From contig CADEHD010000129.1 in NCBI GenBank assembly GCA_902827055.1, forward strand, positions 1 to 6,430: a stretch of 6,430 nucleotides of DNA. Reading direction: 5' to 3'. Source of the DNA: an uncultured Chloroflexota bacterium (lineage in GTDB: Bacteria; Chloroflexota; Dehalococcoidia; UBA2979). The notes below the pieces were generated by a model that made no database searches, was not told the DNA's origin, and was given only the letters and a program-made list of their open reading frames with translations. The translations under genes were made by a program, and so were the position numbers. This document shows, in pieces, positions 1-5,398 of this stretch. Position 1 is the stretch's first letter. Every line of letters begins with the position of its first letter.

Positions 1-586
1 CTGCTCCGCTGCGTCGAACGTCGTCACCTGCACGCTCACCAACCTCGCCAATGGCGCCTACACGGTCACGATTCCCGTCACGGCGCCGTCCTCGACGGCT
101 CCCAACGCCTGCACCCAGTACACCAACACGGTCAGCGTGACGCAGGGCCCCGGCCAGGGCGCACAGGCCTCCGACTCCGTCACGGTCACCGGTTGCACGA
201 CACCGAACGTGTCGCTCACGAAGGTGAACAACACCAGTGGCACGGTCGCCGCGGGTGGCTCCTTCAACTGGACGGTTGGCATCAACGTGACCGGGGGTCC
301 GGTCTCGGGCGTCGTCACCGACACCCTGCCAGCGGGCATGACGACGACCAACGGCGCCAAGACGGACTCCGAGGCGGGTGCGGCGCTGTCCTGCTCCGCT
401 GCGTCGAACGTCGTCACCTGCACGCTCACCAACCTCGCCAATGGCTCCTACACGGTGACGATCCCGGTCGCGGCGCCGTCCTCGACTGCCCCGAACGCCT
501 GCACGCAGTACACCAACACGGTCAGCGTGACGCAGGGCCCGGGCCAGGGCGTACAGGCCTCCGACTCCGTCACGGTCACCGGTTGC
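1..586 (+). repeat. 390-bp in-frame tandem repeat (1.5 copies visible)
   Basis: Bases 1-196 realign with 391-586 at an offset of exactly 390 bp (130 codons). By eye I count about 11 mismatches in 196 positions, roughly 94% identity. Several mismatches are synonymous, while others change a residue, such as Ala to Ser in the NLANG(A/S)YTV segment. The complete unit is 197-586 and encodes one DUF11-like domain, starting near VSLTKVNN and ending at VTVTGC. The left copy is cut by the window edge, so more copies probably lie upstream. Confidence 0.93.
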
Positions 587-1645
587 GAGGTGCCGCCAGG
601 GCGACTCCGCATCGACAAGCTGGTCGACACGACCAGCGACGCCGACGTGGTGTATGACGACTCGGGCGGTGCGTTCACCTTCGACCTCTCGAGTAGCGGC
701 ACGCCGGTGCTCGCAGACATCGCGGTGGCCGGTGGGTCGTTCACCACGCGGTCGGTCGCACCGGGCAAGTACACCCTCATAGAGGATGACCCGACCGCGA
801 GCGGCTGGAACAACCACGGTGGCTTCCTGTGGCACGGCGACGGGGACTGCCCGACCGCGCCCACGCAGACACTGAGCCAGTCGCTGTCGCTCGACGTGGA
901 TCCGAGCGATGGTGAGTTCATCTCGACGACATACGTCTGCTGGTACAACCTGCAGCGCAATGACACGCCTCCGCCGTGTCGCGTCGACTGCACGCCGCCG
1001 CCGGTCTGCACGTCGGACTGCGATCCGCCTCCACCTCCGCCGCCCCCGCCACCACCTCCGCCGCAGGTGCTCGCGTCGAGCGCCCAGATCGCGAAGGTGC
1101 TGTCGACGGCGGATCCGGCGCGCATCGGCGAGCGCGTGACGTTCACCGTGACCTTCTCGATCAGCGGTGACACGCCGGTCACCGGCGCGACGCTCGTCGA
1201 TACGTACGAGAACACGTACCTGCGCTTCGTCGGCGCCGCGCCCGGGGCCTGCACGGTGACGGCGAACGTGCCCGACGCCCTCCACGACCAGATCACGTGC
1301 CCGCTGGGCGACGTGACGCCGGGCACGCCCGGCAACCCGGGCACCGTTTCGTTCGTCTATCTCATGACGTTCGAGGCCCTGGCGGTGACGCCCACGAACA
1401 CGCTCAACCGAGTCCTGGCCAACGTCGACCTCGACGGGTCCGGGCCAGCGGCACCGGCGACGATCGGGCCGGCCGATGCGGTCGTGCAGATCATCGCGCT
1501 CCCGCTGGCACTCCCGAAGGCTGGTTCGGAGTTCATCGAGCGGTTCATGCCACCCTGGCAAGTGCTGGCGATCCTCGCGGTTCTTGCCCCGGTTGTCGGC
1601 GCGGCGATCGATGGACGTCGGCGGCCCGGGCTGCATTCGCGGTAA
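2..1645 (+). CDS. Large repetitive surface protein with DUF11-like repeats and sortase-like C-terminal tail (5' end missing)
   Basis: The reading frame is open from the left edge, so the true start and any signal peptide lie outside; the GTG at 137 is inside a repeat and is not a start. In order it encodes: the end of one DUF11-like repeat (to 196), a complete 130-residue repeat (197-586), a prealbumin/SpaA-like domain (about 599-960; note APGKYTLIED, typical of such beta folds), a Cys-containing stretch with four Cys (CRVDC, then CTSDC), 13 consecutive prolines (1025-1063), and a second, divergent DUF11-like domain (about 1074-1500). The end reads LPKAGS (1511-1528), a hydrophobic helix from about 1559 to 1609, and a basic tail with RRR. 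This matches the layout of a cell-wall sorting signal, although the canonical motif is LPXTG. The likely role is a structural or adhesive surface protein displayed on a proline stalk. DUF11 and prealbumin calls rest on pattern only; substrate or partner is unknown. Confidence 0.9.
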   Translation, partial: CSAASNVVTCTLTNLANGAYTVTIPVTAPSSTAPNACTQYTNTVSVTQGPGQGAQASDSVTVTGCTTPNVSLTKVNNTSGTVAAGGSFNWTVGINVTGGPVSGVVTDTLPAGMTTTNGAKTDSEAGAALSCSAASNVVTCTLTNLANGSYTVTIPVAAPSSTAPNACTQYTNTVSVTQGPGQGVQASDSVTVTGCEVPPGRLRIDKLVDTTSDADVVYDDSGGAFTFDLSSSGTPVLADIAVAGGSFTTRSVAPGKYTLIEDDPTASGWNNHGGFLWHGDGDCPTAPTQTLSQSLSLDVDPSDGEFISTTYVCWYNLQRNDTPPPCRVDCTPPPVCTSDCDPPPPPPPPPPPPPQVLASSAQIAKVLSTADPARIGERVTFTVTFSISGDTPVTGATLVDTYENTYLRFVGAAPGACTVTANVPDALHDQITCPLGDVTPGTPGNPGTVSFVYLMTFEALAVTPTNTLNRVLANVDLDGSGPAAPATIGPADAVVQIIALPLALPKAGSEFIERFMPPWQVLAILAVLAPVVGAAIDGRRRPGLHSR

Positions 1646-1696
1646 GCGGTCAGTCGGTCGCGGGGGGGCACCACCGCGAGGCCCATGCATGGACAC

Positions 1697-1726
1697 CGAA
1701 ACGCCCGAGGCAACTCGGGCGTTTCG
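1697..1726 (+). terminator. Hairpin terminator after the surface protein gene
   Basis: A perfect 13-bp stem (cgaaacgcccgag paired with ctcgggcgtttcg) closes a GCAA tetraloop of the GNRA type. It lies 51 bases after the TAA stop. The stem ends in TTT on the 3' side but no long T tract follows, so this is a good but not textbook intrinsic terminator. The AAA/TTT ends make it symmetrical, so it could also act on minus-strand transcripts arriving from the right. Confidence 0.75.
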
Positions 1727-1972
1727 CATTGCCCTCGTGTCGCGCGCGGGCGGTGAGCGTGCGCCGCCCTAGGTTGCGTTCCGTGCCGGTCTCAAGGTGA
1801 CAGTCTCGCGCGCGGTGGCAGAGCGGAATGCGGTGCCGTCGAGCCGCGTCTCGCGACGGGCTGCGCACTGCGGGCGGACGCATCCTGACGACGGAGGATG
1901 ACCCGGCCTGGCTAGCGGTCCAGTGGGTCGGGCGGTGGTCGGCGCGTCGGGGAGGACGAGAACAGACGGGCT
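1727..1972. other. Gene-free stretch between two convergent terminators
   Basis: Together with the flanking hairpins this makes 372 bases (1646-2017) without a credible gene. The short open frames that cross it are compositionally random, rich in Arg and Ala, and have no Shine-Dalgarno sequence or recognisable domain. A stretch near 1814-1832 resembles the 5' end of a tRNA but no complete cloverleaf can be drawn. I see no promoter or repeat here. The neighbouring genes point toward each other, so little regulation is expected. Confidence 0.55.
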
Positions 1973-2003
1973 GAGCGAGGGGCGACGATGCCGCCCCTCG
2001 CTC
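1973..2003 (-). terminator. Hairpin terminator of the lipoprotein gene
   Basis: A perfect 12-bp stem pairs 1973-1984 (gagcgaggggcg) with 1992-2003, around a 7-base loop. It sits 14 bases beyond the minus-strand stop of the lipoprotein gene. On the minus strand the stem is followed by a moderately T-rich run (cagcccgtctgttctcg), not a strict T tract. Position and stem strength support termination of the lipoprotein transcript. Confidence 0.65.
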
Positions 2004-2017
2004 GCCGATTGCGAGGG

Positions 2018-2827
2018 CTAGCGGACGGGCGCCGTAGGCACGGCGCCGGGGAACCCGGGGATACCGGCAGGCGGCGTCGGGAGGCCGCCGGGGCCGAAGC
2101 CACCGCCGAAGCCCGGGATCGTGCCGACCGGGTACGGCAGCTCGAACTCACTGGCCGCAGGCTTTGCTTCGACCTTCGTGGCCTGCATCTTGTACGTGCC
2201 GGAGGCCTCCGTGGTCTCGGCGAGGAGCATCTGGCCCTCGGCGCTGATGCAGGTGACGCCGTTGCCCGACGGGCCCGTGTACTCCCAGCAGCGCGCTTCG
2301 AGGCCGGCGATGCGACGGGAGTCGATCGGGCGAGTGCTGTACTTCGCACCGTTCGTCTCGAAGTCCTGGAGCGTCGTCACCATTGGGTTGGAGCCGAGCG
2401 CACCCATGGCGCTGGCATCGAGGCAGGTCGCCATCTGCGCCATGCACATGTAGTTCTTGTTGTCGGGCAGCTCGAGGATCGTGATGTTCCCCTGCCCGGT
2501 CGCCAGGTCAATCCTCGAACGGTCCTTGAGCTGCGCGATGGTCATCGCGGCGCCCGCCGGGACACCGGTGCCCGACATCTCGTAGGTGATCTTGAACTCG
2601 GCCTTACGGAATTGCTCGAAGGTCTGGCCAAAGTCGGCCGCCAGGCCCTTGGGGTTGGCCGTCGACGCCGCCGTAGCCGCCTTGCTCGCAGTGGTGGCGG
2701 CCGTCGTGGCCCCCGCCTTCGCTGTCGAGGCCGGCGTGGTCTCCTCCGAGTTGCCGCGGCACCCCATGATGCCGATGGCCAGCACCGGTACCACGAGCAG
2801 CCCTCGAATGACGTGCCTGCTCCGCAT
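2018..2827 (-). CDS. Putative lipoprotein with Thr/Ala-rich stalk and Gly/Pro-rich tail
   Basis: The product is 269 residues. Residues 1-23 form a lipoprotein signal peptide: RSRHVIR, a hydrophobic core, then the lipobox-like GIMGC with Cys23 as the predicted lipidation site; Met at -2 is slightly unusual. Residues 24-58 are a low-complexity Thr/Ala/Ser stalk. The folded part (about 60-230) contains FKITYEMSG and alternating beta-like strands (SRIDLATGQGNITILELPDNKNYMCM), which recalls LolA/LppX/LprG-type lipoproteins, but this is only a resemblance. Four further Cys (MCMAQMATC, RCWEY, VTC) could form two disulfides. The tail is rich in Gly and Pro (FGGGFGPGGLPTPP). The ATG at 2827 was chosen over upstream starts because it has AAGGAGG 4 bases ahead and begins the signal peptide. 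The protein is probably membrane-anchored on the outer face. No ligand or partner can be assigned. Confidence 0.87.
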   Translation of the reverse strand: MRSRHVIRGLLVVPVLAIGIMGCRGNSEETTPASTAKAGATTAATTASKAATAASTANPKGLAADFGQTFEQFRKAEFKITYEMSGTGVPAGAAMTIAQLKDRSRIDLATGQGNITILELPDNKNYMCMAQMATCLDASAMGALGSNPMVTTLQDFETNGAKYSTRPIDSRRIAGLEARCWEYTGPSGNGVTCISAEGQMLLAETTEASGTYKMQATKVEAKPAASEFELPYPVGTIPGFGGGFGPGGLPTPPAGIPGFPGAVPTAPVR

Positions 2828-2831
2828 GAAT

Positions 2832-2838
2832 CCTCCTT
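2832..2838 (-). promoter_or_regulatory. Shine-Dalgarno site of the lipoprotein gene
   Basis: On the minus strand AAGGAGG is followed by ATTC and the ATG at 2827. This near-perfect anti-16S match fixes the start and rules out the longer reading to 2977, which would bury the signal peptide. Confidence 0.88.
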
Positions 2839-2859
2839 GCCTCGCGGGTCTTTCCTCCC

Positions 2860-2887
2860 ACAGTACTGCCTCGGGGCGCCTGGTCGA
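2860..2887 (-). promoter_or_regulatory. Possible promoter of the lipoprotein gene
   Basis: On the minus strand TCGACC (2887-2882) and TACTGT (2865-2860) are separated by 16 bases. Each matches the housekeeping -35 or -10 consensus at four of six positions. The implied transcript would start about 25 bases before the ATG. In GC-rich DNA such weak boxes arise by chance, so this is tentative. Confidence 0.28.
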
Positions 2888-3021
2888 GTCGGGTGGGACC
2901 CTGACGCCGGAGCGCGCCACGCGGGAGTGGATCTTCGCGCCTCTGAGGTCGGGCGCAAGGGACGTGCGAGGGCTCACCGTCGCGGCGCGAGCCCACGAGG
3001 CCCCCTGGCGCGCGCCTGCGC

Positions 3022-3027
3022 TAGGAT
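3022..3027 (+). promoter_or_regulatory. Possible -10 box of the amidohydrolase operon
   Basis: TAGGAT lies 30 bases before the chosen GTG start in the divergent intergenic region and fits a -10 element (TANNAT). I see no convincing -35 box at the expected distance. A transcript starting near 3033 would have a short leader of about 25 bases containing the Shine-Dalgarno site. Confidence 0.3.
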
Positions 3028-3047
3028 GACGGGAACGTTCGTGTGCC

Positions 3048-3053
3048 GGGAGG
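3048..3053 (+). promoter_or_regulatory. Shine-Dalgarno site deciding the amidohydrolase start
   Basis: GGGAGG is followed by CCCC and GTG at 3058. It supports the start at 3058 rather than the in-frame GTG at 3043, which would place this site inside the coding region. Confidence 0.65.
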
Positions 3054-3057
3054 CCCC

Positions 3058-3939
3058 GTGATCTGGGATGTGCACTGCCATTTTCCGCGCAACTTCGAGA
3101 ACCCCGCCGACAGCCGGCACGAGGCGCTCATCGATGGTCGCGCCGACGCGTTGCGCGCTGCCGGTGTGACGCGCGCCTCGCTGCTCTGTGGGGGGCGCCT
3201 CGGCGCGGTGTCCTACGAGGAGGCGCTGGTCTACGCGCGCCGTCACGAGGACCTGTTCCTGCCGAGCGCGGTCATCGACCCGGACGACGTCGACGCACGC
3301 GAGGTGCGCCGGCTCCACGAGCTCGGCTACCGCGGCCTCAAGATCATCGGGACGCGTCGCGCGTACGACGATTACAAGTACTTCGGCACCTACGCAGCCG
3401 CCGAGGAGCTGCGGATGCCGATCCTCTTCCACCTGGGGGTCATCGGCGGGGGCGTGGACTACTCGATCACGCACCCGCGGCGCGATCCGAACGCGGCCGC
3501 GCAACTCCACCGCATGCGCGAGATGCGACTCCGCGGCCCACGCGACGTGTCGGCGATCCGGATGCGGCCCTTCCACCTCGACACGATCGCCAACAACTTC
3601 CCAGAGCTGCGCGTGATCGGGGCCCACATGGGCGGCACCGGCAACTATGACGAGGCGGCGTCGGTGGTGCGCTGGCGGCACTATGTCTACCTCGACATGT
3701 CGGGGGGCGACACGATCGAGCGCCACGCCGTCGAGCGGAACCTCGTCGGCCAGGAGATCGGCGTCGAGAAGCTGACCTGGGGCTCCGACTGCCGCGATGA
3801 TGAGATCGCGGACCACGTGCGCAACCTCGAAGCGATCTTCCAGCAGGTCGGTCTGACCGAGGACGAGGCCGACCGCATTCGCTATCGGAACGCCGCCGAG
3901 ATCTTCGGCGAGCTTGAGCCGACCTTCGCCGCCGAATGA
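3058..3939 (+). CDS. Amidohydrolase family 2 metal-dependent hydrolase (TIM barrel)
   Basis: The product is 293 residues from the GTG at 3058. It opens with IWDVHCHF, the HxH metal-binding motif (His6, His8) at the end of the first barrel strand. Other family marks follow in order: GLKIIG (Lys95 region), ILFHLG (His125), a PFHLDTIANNFPELRVIGAHMGG block (His190) and LTWGSDC, where Asp244 is the usual catalytic acid. The C-terminus has the typical RIRYRNAAEIFG ending, seen in PF04909-type enzymes next to ACMSD-like decarboxylases and hydrolases. Length is normal and all core residues are present, so it should be active, cytosolic and divalent-metal dependent. The substrate (hydrolysis or decarboxylation) cannot be read from sequence. 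Its stop overlaps the next gene by ATGA, implying cotranscription and translational coupling. Confidence 0.92.
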   Translation: MIWDVHCHFPRNFENPADSRHEALIDGRADALRAAGVTRASLLCGGRLGAVSYEEALVYARRHEDLFLPSAVIDPDDVDAREVRRLHELGYRGLKIIGTRRAYDDYKYFGTYAAAEELRMPILFHLGVIGGGVDYSITHPRRDPNAAAQLHRMREMRLRGPRDVSAIRMRPFHLDTIANNFPELRVIGAHMGGTGNYDEAASVVRWRHYVYLDMSGGDTIERHAVERNLVGQEIGVEKLTWGSDCRDDEIADHVRNLEAIFQQVGLTEDEADRIRYRNAAEIFGELEPTFAAE

Positions 3940-5144
3940 CGCTGCCGCCCGGCCCACCCGATCCGCGTCCAGAGACCCCGGCACTGGGCTCGTTCGCGGC
4001 CTTGATGCGGATGGACACGACTGAGCCCGACGAGGTGGCCGGCGCGGATGCACCCGGCACGCCCTCGAGGCGGGACTCGTTGCCGGAGCAGGCGCACACG
4101 GACGCCTATCCCCCGGCGGCCGCCGAGCAGCCGGACGCGAGCCCTCCGGCTCCACCCGTCGCGACTGCAGCGGCTTCGGAGAGCGTGAGCGTCGAGCGCG
4201 CGGCTCCGCCGCCGGCAGCGCTCACGGCGCCCGGCGTGCCGGCTGCGCCGACTTCCTCCTTCTCCTCGCCGCCCGCGTCACGTCCAGTGCCGTCGCGCGC
4301 GGCGGTACCGCCTGCGACGGCGTCGCCCGCGAACGGGCGCCGGGAGCGGCGGCGCCTCGATGCGAGGAGTGTGCGCCTCCTGGTGACGCCACCGGCGCTG
4401 CTGCTAGGGGTCGTCGGCACAGCGTTCATCCTCATGTTCACGCTCATCGAGCCGTCACCCCGATGGGTGGTGCTCCTCGGGACGGCGGCCACGACGTTCG
4501 GATTCGACGGGGTGCTGCGGAGCGGACGCCGCCAGGCGTTCGCCGAGGGGGGGCTGGACACGGCGCCGCTGCTCCTGCTCCCGGCGCTCTACATGCTGGC
4601 AGTGCCCGTGTTCATCGAGCATGCGACGCTGGGATTCGCCACGCCGGTCGCCTCGCTGCTGGCGGGCCTCGGGTATGGCGCGCTCGTGGTCGGGGCGCTG
4701 TCCTCCGTGCGGGAGTTCGATCCGAGTCGCCATCGGGGTCGGCTGATCGCGGCGGCCGCGACGTACTTCGTGGCCTTCGCGCTGTTCGCGCTGGTGTTCC
4801 TGTTCGGAGTGAGCCAGCGGCCGGCGACGGTCGCGGTCGGGCTCGCCTCGGTGGTGCTTGCGGCGGAGATCCTGCGCGAGGGCGAGGTCGATCCTGCCGA
4901 GACGCTCATCTACGCGCTGATCGTGGGCGTGGTGGTGGCCGAGACGCGGTGGGTGCTGCACTACCTGCCCATCGACGCGTACGCCGGGGCGCTGACACTG
5001 CTGCTGGCCTTCTACGTGGCCACGGGACTCCTCCACTCGTACGTCGTGCGCGCGCTCACTCGAGAGGTGGCGCGCACCTACGCGAGCGTGGGCGTGGCGG
5101 GCGTGGCGTTCATCGCAGCCGCGCGTGTGGTGGGCCTGGCCTGA
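3936..5144 (+). CDS. Polytopic membrane protein with long disordered Pro/Ala-rich N-terminus
   Basis: The product is 402 residues. Residues 1 to about 140 are rich in Pro, Ala, Ser and Glu with almost no hydrophobic core, and end in a basic patch (GRRERRRLDAR) just before the first membrane helix, so the N-terminus is probably cytoplasmic. Residues 148-402 hold about eight or nine hydrophobic segments, near 148-170, 175-192, 208-228, 232-255, 270-292, 295-311, 321-342, 350-370 and 381-400. Conserved-looking polar spots in the membrane part include EILREGEVDPAET, AETRWVLHYLP and HSYVVRALTREVAR. I recall similar C-terminal patterns in uncharacterised DUF5656-like proteins, but I cannot confirm this. 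There is no obvious Shine-Dalgarno site; the ATG overlaps the amidohydrolase stop as ATGA, so translation is probably coupled. No transport or enzyme motif is recognised. Confidence 0.88.
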   Translation: MTLPPGPPDPRPETPALGSFAALMRMDTTEPDEVAGADAPGTPSRRDSLPEQAHTDAYPPAAAEQPDASPPAPPVATAAASESVSVERAAPPPAALTAPGVPAAPTSSFSSPPASRPVPSRAAVPPATASPANGRRERRRLDARSVRLLVTPPALLLGVVGTAFILMFTLIEPSPRWVVLLGTAATTFGFDGVLRSGRRQAFAEGGLDTAPLLLLPALYMLAVPVFIEHATLGFATPVASLLAGLGYGALVVGALSSVREFDPSRHRGRLIAAAATYFVAFALFALVFLFGVSQRPATVAVGLASVVLAAEILREGEVDPAETLIYALIVGVVVAETRWVLHYLPIDAYAGALTLLLAFYVATGLLHSYVVRALTREVARTYASVGVAGVAFIAAARVVGLA

Positions 5145-5166
5145 GTCGCTTGATGCGGTGACCCTC

Positions 5167-5175
5167 TGGTAGCAT
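5167..5175 (+). promoter_or_regulatory. Possible extended -10 promoter of tRNA-Pro
   Basis: TGGTAGCAT fits the extended -10 pattern TGN-TANNAT, and transcription would begin about 5182, just before the tRNA 5' end at 5186. A TTGATG at 5150-5155 resembles a -35 box but sits only 14 bases upstream of the hexamer, too close for the usual spacing. The tRNA might also be read from the upstream operon, because no terminator lies between them. Confidence 0.42.
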
Positions 5176-5185
5176 CGAGATTCGT

Positions 5186-5262
5186 CGGGGAGTGGCGCAG
5201 CCTGGTAGCGCACTTGACTGGGGGTCAAGAGGCCGCACGTTCAAATCGTGTCTCCCCGACCA
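5186..5262 (+). tRNA. tRNA-Pro (anticodon GGG)
   Basis: A complete cloverleaf of 77 bases with genome-encoded CCA. The acceptor stem CGGGGAG (5186-5192) pairs with CTCCCCG (5252-5258), followed by discriminator A and CCA. The D arm is GCGC/GCGC around AGCCTGGTA. The anticodon stem CTTGA/TCAAG closes the loop CTGGGGG, with anticodon GGG at 5220-5222. The T arm has loop TTCAAAT and one G-U pair. C1-G72 and A73 are identity marks of bacterial tRNA-Pro. It decodes CCC, and CCU by wobble. It lies 41 bases after the membrane protein gene, on the same strand. Confidence 0.98.
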
Positions 5263-5268
5263 GCCTTC

Positions 5269-5284
5269 CCTCCACTCGTGGAGG
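5269..5284 (+). terminator. Short hairpin just after tRNA-Pro
   Basis: Six paired bases (CCTCCA/TGGAGG) around CTCG lie 6 bases beyond the tRNA CCA. It could aid 3' end formation or termination of the tRNA transcript, but it is short and has no T tract. Confidence 0.3.
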
Positions 5285-5321
5285 TGCCCTGCTCGCCTCC
5301 CGCTTAGCTCGCAGTCCTGAC

Positions 5322-5354
5322 CGGTGGGTGCGCGAGTCAGCCGCGCACCCACCG
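5322..5354. terminator. 13-bp hairpin between convergent tRNA and collagen-like gene
   Basis: A perfect 13-bp stem pairs CGGTGGGTGCGCG (5322-5334) with 5342-5354, closing a 7-base loop. It lies 44 bases past the minus-strand stop of the collagen-like gene and 59 bases past the tRNA. There is no T tract on either side, so it may be a bidirectional terminator or a transcript-protecting hairpin. Position between convergent units is the main support. Confidence 0.6.
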
Positions 5355-5398
5355 ATCGTCCATCGTCAGCCCTCTCGCCACGTTCGTTGCGCTGTCCG

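Noticed and set aside
448..1344. Minus-strand 298-codon frame with a poly-Gly run
   Set aside because: It is a shadow of the surface protein; the poly-Gly is the antisense of the proline stalk and no domain or ribosome site supports it.
1814..1880. tRNA-like sequence (ggtggcagagcggaatgc)
   Set aside because: The start recalls the D-arm of a serine tRNA, but there is no T loop, no consistent anticodon stem and no acceptor pairing.
2690..2800. Possible simple repeat in the Thr/Ala stalk of the lipoprotein
   Set aside because: Low-complexity coding sequence without a fixed period; explained by the amino acid composition of the linker.
2825..2977. Longer lipoprotein reading starting at 2977
   Set aside because: It would add 50 charged residues before the signal peptide and would put the AAGGAGG site inside the coding region.
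3043..3057. GTG at 3043 as the amidohydrolase start
   Set aside because: The GTG at 3058 has GGGAGG just upstream and begins directly at the conserved IWDVHCHF; the five extra residues MPGGP have no family support.
1988..3061. Plus-strand 357-codon frame across the lipoprotein gene
   Set aside because: Arg/Gly/Ala-rich composition with no domain; it runs opposite a gene with a clear signal peptide and strong Shine-Dalgarno site.
2974..4155. Minus-strand 393-codon frame opposite the amidohydrolase
   Set aside because: The amidohydrolase has all family motifs on the plus strand; the antisense protein has none.
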